A stretch of DNA of 64,000 bases from Gonapodya prolifera JEL478 (lineage: Eukaryota > Monoblepharomycota > Monoblepharidomycetes > Monoblepharidales > Gonapodyaceae). Every line of letters begins with the position of its first letter. The stretch's first letter is position 1. The position numbers were made by a program, and so were the translations under genes. The notes under the pieces were generated by a model, which searched no databases, was not told where the DNA came from, and worked only from the letters and a program-made list of their open reading frames with translations. Positions 12,600-25,030 of this stretch are shown in pieces. Where the stretch lies: the NCBI GenBank assembly GCA_001574975.1, contig KQ965814.1:1-64000 (forward strand). The letters are read 5' to 3'.

Positions 12600-13510
12600 C
12601 ACCGGGTGGCAAACTGGACAAGGCTGCAGAGGCGACGGGGACGAAGCAAAATGACCCTCAATGTAAAGAGAACGGAGTCGAGTTTGTGCCTGTGTCGGCA
12701 GGGGCTGCAGGATACTTCGTCTAAGGACAAGGTGAAAACGGAACAATACTTTGCACTATGTCATGTACCGTGGATCTATCCGACAATGAAGCGCGCCGCA
12801 GACCTGTTTGGGTGTGAGGAGTTTCCACAGATCGAAGCAAACATCGAGAACTGTGTTTCACCTCCAACAAAAAAATACAGACAATACACTTGTTCAGAAT
12901 AAAATGAAAAGCTTCAAGGATCCTATTGCGGGTGGTTACAATCAGGGAGCAAGAAAAGTGGCGAATCCGAAAATGATATCTGTTTCGACAAGGAACGCTG
13001 GATCGGTAACTTGTAGCCCCTCTCGGCTCTTTCCAAGCCTTTGGATCCTCACTCAGCAGTGTCTGCCTTCAAAGTCACGGTTGCTTTTGAACTGCTGGAG
13101 TAGGCTGGTTTCACCATGTTACAGAGGTGCAAATTCTTGATACGTGAGAGACATGATCATTGATGGACTGATGTGTAATCGAGCGGGGACGTTATTTACA
13201 TTAATTTCCAAGACTGAAAGCAATATTTGGTTGGGTCGGGGCATGGTCTTAAAATATAAGTAGCCAAGCTACATTTGGCTACTCGAGCTGCGAAAGTTTC
13301 ATTCTCGGATACAAGGTAGGAGATGAGTTTCCGGATGCTGCGGACATTTGTCTCCAAATGTCCACAGCGGTACGCCAGCGGAATGTTCCCAAACGTAAAA
13401 AGACAGGATACCTTGAATTTATTGAGCTTCTCAAAACACTGCAATCCAATATTGCGCCTAGCGCTTCACTTCACACTAATTCTACTTCTCCCCGCAAATA
13501 AGTAGACAGA
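12600..13510. other. AT-richer island with possible gene relics
   Basis: Base composition drops from GC-rich repeat to a more mixed sequence. A plus-strand frame ends at 12,902 in a Lys- and Glu-rich peptide. A minus-strand frame at 13,200-13,430 contains GNIPLAYRCGHLE, which is weakly reminiscent of an ankyrin repeat but two residues short between the PL and GH positions. No splice-consistent gene model could be built. It may be a decayed paralogue of the Myb/SANT-ankyrin gene, but that is only a guess. Confidence 0.3.
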
Positions 13511-16350
13511 AAATGACATCCACGCAAATTACAAGTTGCCGCGGTAAGGACACTTTTGCCATGCTTCCCGCTTGCGCCAAGACGAAGGTGACGATGCCCT
13601 TTCCGCGTTGGGATGATGCCTTTCGCAACACCCACGGCATACCTATTGCCCACCTCCAATCCACACAGCATTCGCCACTTCTCGCTTCAGCCTCTGGGGA
13701 CGCGCCAGCTCTGTAACAGCCCCCTAACCGTACCAAGAGCCTGAGCCGGCACAAGCAATCCCTGCGCTCTAGTTCCCACTAGTTCCACTCCAAGAGCCGA
13801 TACCAGCACGCCGTTGGAAGCGCTGAATGTCGCCCGCCACAGTTGTCACAGAATCTCCACATTCCGCCCGCCACCACCTGACTTTACTCCTGCTTAATCC
13901 GAACGCAATCGACTCCCCCGCACCCGCCCCGCTTATACCCGCGACCAATTCACCCACCGGTATTCAAATCCAATCTCAATGCAGTTGAAAAGTCCAGCAG
14001 CGTATTTGATTTTGTCGTCGTGATCGGTTCCTGTAATCACATCCACCAGACCGTGCAAGCCAATCCTGTCCAGTTCCAAGCCCATGTCCGGGGTGCGTTG
14101 GCGCAAGGGTGTGTGATTGGAGTGATGGGATGGAGGACGAAGATGCTCCTTCAATGACTGCACATGCGCGTGCGAGTGTTACGGTGGGTCGGAGGTGTGT
14201 GTTGACGGGAGGTGGACGTTGGTGGGTGCTAGCACCCGGGTAGGCTTTGAAGTTTGGTATTGAGGGAGCTCCAGTCACGCCGGACCGCAAGGCAGCATCT
14301 GTATCAAGATCGAGATTCGCAAAGTGTAACAGCCCGGGTGACAGTAAGAGCAGTGTCAAAAATAGGCGGGGACGACGAATACCTCTCAGCGATCAAACAC
14401 GTACCGAGCCACGATATCCGACGCTTCTCTCCCAGGTATTTACTTCCTTATAAAGACCCGCAACTGACTCGCCTCTGGCCGGCGAGCCCACACCTTAGAC
14501 ACCTGCGTAATCCCTCTCCGCGCCGCCCTCCCAATACCCTTCCTCCCGAGCCCAATCAGAGCGGCGGCAACATGTTTGGCCGTCCAGAGCGGTACGCGCG
14601 ATGGGTGTGTGCTCCAGGAGGGAACTCCAGGGTGTGATTGGTTTCAGAGTCGGGTCTCCGCGTTCATACGAAGGTGCCGCGCTGGACTGCTGGTGGGAGC
14701 TTGACAACGGTGGCGAGAGAGGCACGGTCAGATCAGGAGACGGGCGAGCGCTGGAAAGGGGTTGAGGTGACAGCTACGTCGAAACAGTGAGCAGTCAGGC
14801 ATCACAAATTCGGGGTCTCGCAATGCCAACCATTCACGCGCAGGTTCCCGTCTGTTCGACGTAAATATTATTGTCCGTATCTACTGCATATAAGTGAATT
14901 CCAGGGAAGAAAGGGAGGAGGACTGTTTGAAGTGCTAGGCGCTAGCGCGAAGATTGTGCCGTTCGGAATTGCATGCAAAGTCATTGGGTTTAACCAGGGC
15001 GGGGTATTACGTGACAATGAGTTCATCAGAGAAGGGGAGACACGCTTGCGAGAAGAGCGTGTTGGAGTTGCGTGCGCCGGGGTGGAGGAGAAGAGGAGCG
15101 AGAAGAGAGAAAGGTTGGGAACATTGAGGAATGTGGTGAAGGACCTCGAAGCCGTCCGGATGTTGGGTCATCGCCACATGAGAGGTTTCTTCAATTTTGT
15201 ACGATTTTCGACACGTTCGCTGAAGCCACTACAAAACTCCCCAGCGTCGTCGCATTCGGACCCATCGTAGAGGAACAGCAGCATTCTCGGGGGTACAAGC
15301 CACGTCCTCAATGTTGTCCTCATGCTGGCCTGACTGATGCAGTCCGTCGTAACCACCCTCGCCTACATCCCCGTTCTCCTCATCCCTAACATCCCCATCA
15401 GCCTCTCTCGCGTCCTACTTCGCAGCGCCGTAGAGCCCACCCGCGCACGCTTCGCGATCGTTCCACCCGCCAGCAACGTGCTTGCCTTCTGACCTCTCCA
15501 CCTCCAGCGTCCTGGGCTTCGGCGAGCCAAGCGACGTCGGCGACGGGGGTAGGGTGCACACGTCGATACCCTCGCCTTCACCCTCCCAGCATGAGCAGGA
15601 CCTTCCCCTTCACCACGGGCGATCGATGGGCGACGTCCCCACCCCACCTCGGCATGTCCCCCGCCCAGGGCAGCACAATGCCCCTGCGCCCACCAAAGCT
15701 GTCCAACCTCGGCGTTCAGCAACAGCCACCAATGTCGCTCTGCTACGGGACTTGCCACCCGCCCGGATCATGGAGTTCCCCGCCGACCTTGTTCCGGAGG
15801 GGGAGACTTTCGAGGCAGGGAAGCCCCAAAGGGGGTGCGCGTGCCAATTTTCCGCGTGTATCAAAGACCGCGGCTCAGGCGGCTGCAGCCTTACAAACGC
15901 TGCAGCGGGGCTGAGTGGACGCGAAGGATTCGGATGATAGACTGCCGACACCGGGCAGGAGCGTTCCGAGTGTTCGTTGACGCCTGGCCTCTCGGAAGTG
16001 ATCTGGCGCCTTCCGCGCCTGCACCGAGGGCAGCAGCAAGCGCAAAACCGAACGCGTGGGTTGAGGAGGCATCCTGGTCCCTCGGCCCCACGCTCTGGAT
16101 GGGTTGGGTCGGGTCCGTCATCGTCTCTTGGCGTACCTGGTTTTGTACACGTCCACATCCCAAGCTCGCGCTCTCCCTTTACATCGTCGCACGGTCCCAC
16201 ACCTGCCGACCTTGTGGCGCTCCTGCACCCTCTTGCCCGAGCCGGGATACTGAACTTCACCGCCAACCCTTCTGCCCAACCCGCCAGCCTTCAATGCGCC
16301 ACCACCAACACTCTATGCGACTTGTTTGCGGAATTGTCTCCCTCCATCAC
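13510..16350. other. Gene-free GC-rich stretch
   Basis: No gene, RNA gene or recognised repeat boundary was found. The frames are numerous, short and overlapping, as expected for GC-rich non-coding DNA. Confidence 0.5.
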
Positions 16351-16620
16351 CAACATGCCGCACGCGTCTTGAACCATCCTCTCGCAGGGCTGTCCTTTTC
16401 CAGCTGTCGTACCGGTGAAGCCTTCCCCCCACCCTTAATTACCAACCGCGGGAAGCCTCTTGTTCCCCTCCCGTCCTCCCACCACCAACCGATGTCTTCG
16501 CCAACCTGCTGACATTTTACAGAGGAAGCGTTGCACGCATTCCTCCCCTCCCACTCTCGGCACCACCTGCGCGGTCGGTATTTGAAGCTCCCCGTGATAC
16601 AAGCGCCGTCGCTCGCTCCC
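16350..16620 (+). repeat. Module B repeat, copy 2
   Basis: It carries ACATGCCGCACGCG, GAACCATCCTCT, AACCGCGGGAAGCCTCTTG, the CTCCCACCACC block and CATTTTACAGAGGAAGCG in the same order as the copies at 8,010 and 24,675. The CACTCTCCACTGG part seen in the other two is not preserved here. Confidence 0.7.
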
Positions 16621-16769
16621 ACCGTGGGCATCACCACGGGTTGGGCTCGACGCCGGCGCCCATCCTGGCGGAGAGCAGTAGAATAAAGAGTTTTTGGCAA
16701 GCGCCGGTGGACGTCTCCTCAAGGACAAGAGACCGAGCAGTTGGACCCACCGGCTCAGAGCACCGCTGA

Positions 16770-17010
16770 CATGCGGCGTCGGGATGCCTGTGAGTCGTCG
16801 ATATATCGTTCCGCCCCACACATCGTCCCATTCAACGTGATCATCGGTCAAACGCCCAGCCCACTTCAACACCATCCCCCGTCTCCTCCCAACGCCCCTT
16901 CCCACGCTTTTTTTCAGCGCCACCGGGGTGGAGCCTCGGCGGGATCGGGCGCCCACAGAAGACGGATTGCGGATGATCCGGGAGTGCAGGGAGCAGCAGG
17001 TGGGTCGGTG
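16770..17010 (+). repeat. Module C repeat, copy 2
   Basis: It matches copy 1 near 9,240 in landmark order: GATGCCTGTGAGTCG, CTCCCAACGCCCCTTCCC, a CGGG-rich block and GCGGATGATCCGGGAGT. The distance from module B is about 0.4 kb here against 1.2 kb in the first unit, so internal deletions or insertions separate them. Confidence 0.68.
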
Positions 17011-17434
17011 ATGTACATACGCTCCTGGCGGTAGTGCGTACATCTCGTGCGTGCCTCCCCAGCGCCGCCCCCAGTGGTGAACCCCGCGTAAGGGTCGTTG
17101 GGGCCGCTTATAATGGAGCAACCCAGTAGGACAGTGGCAAGGCGGCATGTTAGAGTTTGTGATCGCATAGTGCGAGCACCACCCCGTAGGAGGAGGGGCG
17201 GGAGTGGTGGTGCACACTATCGTTGTCAACAGCGGGATGTGGCTTTCAGACCAGGCGCTTTGTGGCGGGAGTACTTTAGGTAGGCATCGGTGCATGGACG
17301 TTCCCGTACAAATTAGAAGCACAGCCCGTTGTTGTCCAACTCGTCGGCGAGCAAGCCACCCGAAAGGAGGACCGCAACCCCCGTACTTCCGCCAAGGCTC
17401 AAGTCCATGTCGACTCAATAATACTGAATTGGGT

Positions 17435-17700
17435 GTCACAGACGCCCACCGAGGCTTGGTGACTCACAACGACGATCGGGCGGGCGGGGGGAGTGCGACA
17501 ACGCAAGACCAAAGTTCAGAAACCAAAGGATAGCCCCATGGGAGCGGGGAGCTAAGTGCTTAGTGTCGGGGACCGCGGGTGGGATAGCAGGGTGTGGGAT
17601 CGTGACCTCAAGCTCCCCAAGTTGGATGGCATAAATCCGGATGAGTCCTTTGTTTCAGCACGGAAGTTTGTCGTGGGCACGCGGCGTCACCTTTAATCCC
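17435..17700 (+). repeat. Module D repeat, copy 2
   Basis: It matches copy 1 near 12,015 through CCACCGAGGCTTGGTGA, CGGGCGGGCGGGGGGAGT, GACAACGCAAG, CGGGTGGGATAGCAGGG, a GGGATCGTGA block and CAGCACGGAAG. The B-C-D order is therefore repeated twice in the window. Confidence 0.7.
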
Positions 17701-18001
17701 CCGTGCGGGTGCGCGAATGGCATGGCTTCCCAGCCGGTCAAGAAATCAATAGCGAGGGTGGATGGTGCTTGCACCTGTCAAAACGAATCGCCGCCACGAA
17801 AGAATGAAGAATGAGCATTGACCATGACGGAAAAAAGAAGTTATAGATGAGGAAGGAGCATGTTGAGCCCATTTGCTGGTTGCTTGAGTGTCTGTCTTCG
17901 TCAAGGTCACCTTTATTTTTTTCTCACTTCACAAACAGGACAAGATCTACCACACAACTTGGTCCCCTAATTCAAGCGATTACGTTGCATTAAACCTCAT
18001 C

Positions 18002-18021
18002 AAAAAAAAAAAAAAAAAAAA
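18002..18021. repeat. Poly-A tract, 20 bp
   Basis: A run of 20 A residues sits in the AT-rich spacer between repeat territory and the Myb/SANT-ankyrin gene. It could be a simple repeat or the tail of an old retroposed copy. No target-site duplication was identified. Confidence 0.8.
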
Positions 18022-18589
18022 CATCAGCCAATGTGACCTCATTGGCAATTTTGAGGAACACATTCGAGAAACTGGACGCGAACTCAAGAACAAAACTCTC
18101 GCGTACAAGTTCTACCTTTTGTGTTGATGGGTGAGGCAGTGGACAAACGTTACGTGCTGAACTCGTCAGCTGAATAGCACGTCTGACTTCTGAGTGCTTT
18201 GCAAGGTGCCTTACATACTTGATGACGCTTTATTTTGTCCGTCTTGGGACCATTAAATTGCTAATGGCCTCCTACTCAGACTTTGTCCCCATCGTGGCCG
18301 GCTTAGCGGTCGGACAAAACGTTGGCTAGTCGGTGCATTGGGCTCGTTTACTTCCACAATTCGGGGTCTGTTTGGGCGCGATTTAGTTAAACCTGGTTTG
18401 GGAGCGTTTACTTGTACTCAGTCCGTTCAAATATTAACGGCTTGACCATCGCGTTTGCTAGCTCGGCTTCACTGAACTTCAAACACGTACTTAGATTTCA
18501 AATCACCCTTTGACTAAGTGACCAAAGCAGGGCCCCCACCAACCGAACACAATTGATTCTCCTTGTTTCGACCATAGAAACGATATCGG

Positions 18590-20394
18590 ATGACAAAAGC
18601 CGGAACGATTCCACAGGGGAAGGACGGAACGGGGAGAGATTCCGCTAGGAAAGCGGATAAAAAACATTGGTCCCGAAAAGAGGATGGTTGTCTCCTTGAC
18701 TTGCTCTGCGAGAGTCGCAAGGATGCAAATGCAGCCAAGAATCGCTTCTCCAGTCAGCAGTGGACTCGGGTGATGGACAAGTTCCTCGAGCAGTTCCCTC
18801 AACCGACAATCTCCCAATACCAGTTCTCCAATCATGCGAAATTCCTGAAGAAAAAATTCGAAAACATTCAAGCGGCACGTGCTGAGCGTGGTTTGGGGTG
18901 GGACAGTACCTCATTCAGAATCACGGCGGCGGAGGGTGTTTGGACCCGTTTGAAGAAAGATGTAAGTAAACCGATCATGTTTCAGACAGAACGCCACGAA
19001 ATTTAATCTAAGCGTGCTGATTTGAGAAAAGAATGCTGCAAAGTATGAAAAGTATCACCCTTTAAGAAAGGGTTGGCCACTTTACCCAAAGGCGTCGCTG
19101 CTTTACAAGGGCTACGTCATAGATGGCCGGAATGCCACAAGTGGCGAGGCCGATGCTCCTCTTTCCTTGGGAGATGGCTCTCCCAGTGCGAGCATAGAGA
19201 ATATTGGCGCAGGGAAGATAGAGAGTAATGAAAAGTCCGGTAAGTCCAGTCACACATGTCTCCTGTTTGACTGCACAGCAAATGAATGTTCTCGCTACAA
19301 TGTTTCACAGGGTACAACGCCAACAAAGCATACCAACCTTTTCCACCCACCCATATGTCTCCCACGCTCAATGCGCAACTCATCGAAGCTGTTGAATCTG
19401 GGAACGATACCGACGTGCAGCGGTTGATTGAGGCCGGGGCAAGTCCCAATGCACGCAAGAAGGTGACTATCAGGGCCAGAGTTTGGAATCCACTGGGTGG
19501 ATTCGAGTGGAAAAAGGACAGTGTGAATTGCGAGAGTGCGCTGGTGCTTGCTGTGTTGCACAGTAGAGTTGAAATTGCCAGACTGTTGCTCGAAAAGGGT
19601 GCGATGGTTGATGGCGTCGTCAGATGGAAAATCTCGAACTGGTTCTGCGACCGTAATTGGACTTTGAAAGAGTGGCAGCAGGGGAGATGGATTTGGACAT
19701 GTAGTTTCCCCTCTGTGCTTGCTCTGGGCATGGGACATGGCGGGAAGTGCACAAGCTGCTACGGATACTCAGGCGACATTCCAAACATGCATGGGAAACT
19801 CGATATCAGCCGGAGCGGTGGCACCCTCAAGCTCAAGCACCCGGTTCCGGTAGACGACATTTTTTCTGCACTCACCATTCACCCAAACATCGAGATCATT
19901 CGCCTTCTCCTGAAGTATGGTGCGCGCTTCACAGATGTCGAGCTTGCTGCTCTCCACAAAATCCCGAGTCAGAACTTTCTGAGCAATTTGGTAGCACAAA
20001 ACTGCATTGCATCTCCGTGGTCAACTATCGGCATGCTGGTGCCTGGGACTGTGGCATATGCAGTCAAACACTTAACGCAGGAGAAATCAGGAGGGTAAGT
20101 TCATGTCTTATTTTTTTGGAAAATTCTAGTCAATGTTGGGCATTTCCGCGGGACCCTAGTCCATCGAGTCACGCCAGAAAAAAACGAAAAGCAGCGAGTG
20201 ACACTGCCGAACTCCGAGCCCGCATAGCTTCATTGGACAAGGATAATGCATCCCTCCACCAACGTGAAACTCTCCTGCTTGAGGAGATTGCAGCGCTCCA
20301 CGCCAGCAACTCCACCCTGCAATTGGAGAACAAGAAACTGCGATCTGATATCAGTGTTGGAGGTGGATCGAAGCGGAAGAGGCTTGGCGAGTAG
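18590..20394 (+). CDS. Myb/SANT-like DNA-binding domain fused to ankyrin repeats and a C-terminal coiled coil
   Basis: This is a likely nuclear DNA-binding or scaffold protein of unknown target. Four exons fit in one frame: 18,590-18,961, 19,032-19,239, 19,311-20,094 and 20,160-20,394. The last exon could instead start at 20,130, which is in the same frame. Exon 1 holds a Myb/SANT-like domain (Myb_DNA-bind_3 type), with WSRKEDGCLLDLL near residue 25 and QYQFSNHAKFLKKKF further on. Exon 2 completes it with the HPLRKGWPLYPKA tail. Exon 3 holds ankyrin-type repeats such as QRLIEAGASPNAR and IIRLLLKYGARF. Exon 4 is a basic stretch followed by a Leu/Glu-rich coiled coil. Model length is about 532 aa. 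It is an isolated gene inside repeat-rich DNA. Two separate genes are possible but less likely, because the splice phases join cleanly. Confidence 0.75.
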
Positions 20395-21920
20395 CTTCAC
20401 AACCTTCGTGGGTGTAGCGATTATTTCATTGTACTTATGGCTGCGGGTCTACAGTAAGTTAGAGCTTTCAAGAAGATTCAGCTCAAGGTCAATGGCAGTA
20501 GCGGTTTGCTGGTGGTCGCGTGGATGCAGTGGCCGCTAGAACTGTGACGGAGTGAGCTCAGGGAGTCCTTTTCGGCGCAAGGGTACCTCTCCGCCCCGCA
20601 CGTGCTCACAACCGGTCACCACCACCACAATCCGTGACGCTCACACACTCCACGGGTCTATCCCGCGCACAATGACACCAGGGCGCTTCTTGTGTACGTC
20701 TACCCACCACCAACCCTTCCTCCCCGCTTTCCGACGCCAGCGCCATGGTGCTTTGTCTGCTGCGAAGGTCCCTGCCGCCACTATTTTCGCAGCAGACAAT
20801 GCTTCCACCAGGAGTTGGCCTGTGTGGTTCCAGGGCAAAGGCTCAGGAAGCGCCTTCTTGCCCGCTGTGGCGGTGGGCTTGGCGGATGCGTGTCATGAGA
20901 CAATGGTCTTGATTCCGCTCGCGGATGGGAACGAGGGGTGAGCGGCGTTTATGGCCGAGTTGGGAGGCGGCGACAAGGGTGGGAGAGCCGTGGGCGCGAA
21001 GGAGGCGAAGGATGTGAGAGATGGGAGGAAGGACCGGAAGGGGAGTTGGTTGAGCGAAGTGCGCTTCGCTTCTGGTGGAGGGCGGTACCATGCAGTGTGG
21101 TCGCGATGAAGTGCGGGCATGGGGAGTAAGAATGTGAGTGCTTGACGCGGTCAGCATGATGTGTGCAGACAGGGTGGGGAGGGGGGGGGAGGGGGAAGGT
21201 GGGGGGGGAGCAGCATTCTTAACCATGTTGGGTCGGGTTGCGATGGAGAGGGGAAATGGTACGATTACTGGAGGCATTACAGTGACGTTGCATAGTACGA
21301 CTTCGGGACTGGGGAAGAGTGGCATATGGTCGGGGATTGCTCATGGGCAAATGCTACCATTTGTCGCGGAGCAGGCACAACCGGGAGCATGACTCCGGAC
21401 ACGGATCTAACAAGCAAACAGGCAACGTGGCTGTCGCCGCGTGAATGGCCGTGTTTATGGGTAGGAACTGGGCAGGATGCACCAACGCGCAAACTGACTG
21501 CAACCGGAAAGTCAGAAGTACCATCGGACCTTCGCACAGTCTTCCGGGTGGACGGTGGTACGTGACACAAGGGCTTTTGATGGGTACAGTAATGGCGTCT
21601 GTGGACCGGATGTCAGACAGTTGACATCGAGCGCACTTCGTGGTGCTGTTGAGTTCAATGAATTTTGGCGTGTCCATTTCGTCAGTGATTTAACTACGGT
21701 ACATTGCTCTTCGCTTCGACAGGAAGTGGTGTTATCAGAGAAGTCGTAGCACCCTTGTTCTTTATTGAATTGAAAATATCTGTATTTCTCGGATCTGATC
21801 GCTTTCCTCCAGTGCCCATCGATTTACGCGCATTGAAAATAACTCTGGAGAGACGCCGAAAAGAAAAATGGCATTGGTGGAAAGAAATCAATATATGAAA
21901 AGGTGGTTGTTCTCTTTTTG
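20395..21920. other. Gene-free GC-rich stretch downstream of the Myb/SANT-ankyrin gene
   Basis: Sequence from about 20,540 resumes the GC-rich repeat-like style, with G-rich runs near 21,180-21,210. No gene or RNA was recognised. It ends where module A copy 3 begins. Confidence 0.5.
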
Positions 21921-21924
21921 AGTT

Positions 21925-22860
21925 ACGGACAAAACTTCAATCGATTGATTCGAGACCATAAGACACGAACCAGCGTGTATCCTTTTCCACGCCCATTTTT
22001 ACGAACCAATGGATCCTGTCGCTTGCCTGTACGTCGCCGATTCCTTCAGCTCGAGTCGGAGTTGTGTGTTGGCGATTTGGTGAGAGATTCCCTCGATTGT
22101 CAGCGTTTTGCGTATCGAATGTCATTGTCCGACTGTTTTTCTGTTTTCTTCTCCCTTTTGCGCGCGCCATTCTCCGTGAAGCTTCATATCCAGCTTGGCA
22201 ACGACTTGTTGAACCGTAGAATGATCCCGCCCCAAATCCCGACATCGAATGAGTGCTGCGGCAAACGGAGCGCTCAAATGGAAACGGGGCACGTGAGTGG
22301 GACAATGGCGTGGAATCTCTACCTTTCATCGCACTCAAAGTCTGTTCAGTGCTCTATATGTTTGAATATCCTTCTCGTTGGGCGTCCTTCTTCTGAAACC
22401 GAGCCTCCCTCTGTGCCAACCGCTTTTCGACAGCGCCTCATGCCCTCGTTCCCAGTGTCGAGCCACGACTAGTTGCGAAATTTGGTAGAACGTGCCACGT
22501 GTCGGGACGCTTTGGAAATCGTGAACCGTATGGAGAGCCTCGCAAACGTGTCATCTAAGGCTGGCAAGGTGGGTTTGTGGGAGGCGGTGGGAGGATGCAA
22601 TATTGGTGGTAAATTACGTTGGCACTACGACAACTTCCGTCGTGGACGGAGCGCAACGAGACGCGCAAAGCGTTTCGCGCCGTCCCTTGATGTGTGCAGT
22701 GCTGTCTATGAAGTCTGTATTGCTGAATGTTCTTCTTGCATTATCCATTGCACTCCTTCCACCACGATCTACCATCCTTCCTCCAACCCTGCCACAACCT
22801 TCCTCCCTCGTCTTTCACTCTTCTTTCATCGTTTAAAATGCTTCGACTTTCAGTTTCAAC
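21925..22860 (+). repeat. Module A repeat, copy 3
   Basis: It opens with ACTTCAATCGATTGATTC. It preserves CCAATGGATCCTGTCGCTTG, ACGTCGCCGATTCCTTC, GAGAGATTCCCTCGATTGTC, CCGTGAAGCTTCATATC, GAATGATCCCGCC and GGCAAACGGAGCGCTCAAAT in the same order as copies 1 and 2. This copy is the best preserved of the three at the CAAACGGAGCGCTCAAATGG block. Orientation is the same as the others. Confidence 0.77.
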
Positions 22861-24670
22861 TTCCGCGCCAGTCCTGCACAATCGCCCTATTCTCTCCAGA
22901 GACTGTACCACCACCAGACTGCTCCAGGAGATATTCGAGCACTCTAACCGCTGTCTTCTCTACGCTCTCACAACGGTAGAAGGGGTGACAATCCTTTCGC
23001 ACACACGGCGCCCTCCCACCGGTTCTCTGCCTCCCCAACTTATCTGCTGGGAGCGCCTTCTTGTCACCGCAGCCACCGACATGCCACCCCCTCTCAGAAC
23101 CAAGAGCGCCTCTGTAAACCCGCGACCGGCTTGGGAACGGCTTGGGATCGGCCACAAGGGCGGTTTCAACACACCCCCGCATGGCACTCATCTGACCCAA
23201 TCGGCTTTGCGCTGGGTCCGCGCAGCCGTCCTTCAGCCTGTACTGTGCCGTAGATCATGTAGCTCAATATCCTCTTGGGCACTTGCAGCACGCCCATTCC
23301 TCCCTGTGACACATGCGCGCCCTCCCCCAAACGTCAACGACCACCGAGTACCACTCCGGTTCTCATTTTCCCTCCCAACCGCTGGCCTCACCAAGGAAGG
23401 AATTATGGCTCATTTTCCTGAATGTGTCCCCTCCACTTCCCTTCCTGCCACCACCTTCCTCCGCAAGACACTCGAACGCCTTCCCTTCTCCTCACTGTGC
23501 GACGCCCCAGGCATACACCGACACTGCCACTGAGTGCGGCGCTCGCACTTGCGCAAAATAGAGACCTAGCTGGCATCTGGCGCCGTGACCATGCACTTAA
23601 CCACTACCGGCACCTTGGCACCATGTCAACAGTGGAGGAGTGAACGGTGGAAGGGAGTGGGGCGTGGTCAGCGGGATAGCCGTGAAATTCGCATGGAAGG
23701 ACAAAGAAGAGTCACGGATGGTGCGGGTGAGGAGGGGGGGNGAGGGGGGGGGTGCGAAGGTTCAGCGGGGAGGTAGGACTAACTGGAATTGTTGGGATGA
23801 CACGGACGCGCAAGACTCGTGGAGACATGAGATACACCGGCTTCCTGGGCCGTGGCAAGGCACTGCGCATGCCTAAACCATGAAAACGCTTGAGGAAATG
23901 GAGCTCGGCAAGGGAGATCAGGTATGAGAGTCTCGTTGACGTGGAATCTCCATTTGACGTGAGATTCTAAGGTATACGCTTCAGTCCCTTTCTTGCGCTC
24001 TTCTTTCGCCGCTCTCCTCCTCATCTCCACTCTGTGGTCTCGAGTCGGCTGCGATAAACTGCACAAAACAGTCTTCGGTATGCCACGCCACACGTTACTC
24101 GGCTCAGCGCATCAAATCGTTGTTGGCTGACGATAGTCGATAACATCATTTTGCGCAAGTGGTGGAAGGGTGGATGCGACTGTGCTCGCAGCGTAGATTT
24201 CCTTTGTGGTCGGGGCACATGGCAACATGTGAGAAGTTGCGCACCGTTCATTCCTTGACGTGAGTAGTCTCTTGTTTTATCGCTGAATCGCGGCTCTTAA
24301 CTGTTTCCCGTTTCTTTTAAAATTCCACCGTACCAACTCCATCCCCAACTCCATCCCTCCAAGGTACCGTCTTGAAACCCACTTATCACCCAACCTTCCC
24401 CGCCCGGCACTCACGTAGGAGAGCCTGAGAGGCGTAGCGGTCAAGTCCAGCACAACGTCCGCGGACTCTGCGCCCATCCACTAACGTATCCCCATGGCCA
24501 TTCACAAAATCTCCAACCTTCCCCCTGCACCACACTTTCAATAACACGTGCGGCTACTGTTTTTTCACCCCCGACTCCCCGCTGCCACCTGCCTCCCTTC
24601 TCGATGCCACCAAAAACTTCTGCGGGATCTGTATGAGGCCTCGTACCCCTCCCCCGCGGACAGCCATACC
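22860..24670. other. Gene-free GC-rich stretch between modules A and B
   Basis: It holds no recognisable gene. A single undetermined base lies at 23,741 inside a G-rich run, which marks low assembly certainty there. Confidence 0.5.
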
Positions 24671-24674
24671 CCGC

Positions 24675-25030
24675 CCTGAACCATCCTCTTGCTGGACTCT
24701 TCCGTTCTGCTGTGCTACCCGTGACGCCTCACCCCACAGGTATTGACGACCACCGCGGCCCTCCAACCGCGGAAGCCTCTTCGTTCCCATCCCGTCATCC
24801 CACCGGCTACCGACATCCCACCAGGAAGTGTTACACAGAGGAAGAGTTGCAATCAGTCCGGCCTCCTCTGCGCTGCACGCTCTCCACTGGACCCCACTTT
24901 GGCAATTTCTTCTCGACCTGTGCCCAACGCACGACGCCCCTCACTGACACCAGCGTACCGCGCGATATGGCGTCTGTACATGCGCGAAGGGGGGACGGCG
25001 TCGTCACCTTAGCATTGTGGACGTCCCTGC
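24675..25030 (+). repeat. Module B repeat, copy 3
   Basis: It carries CTGAACCATCCTCTTG, AACCGCGGAAGCCTCTTCG, a CATCCCACC block, ACAGAGGAAGAGTTGCA and CACTCTCCACTGGACCCCAC, followed by CGCGAAGGGGGGACGGCGTC. The order matches the copies at 8,010 and 16,350. Confidence 0.72.

Noticed and set aside
16435-17439. 334-codon minus-strand frame
   Set aside because: It crosses modules B and C, which are non-coding in their other copies, and shows no recognisable domain.
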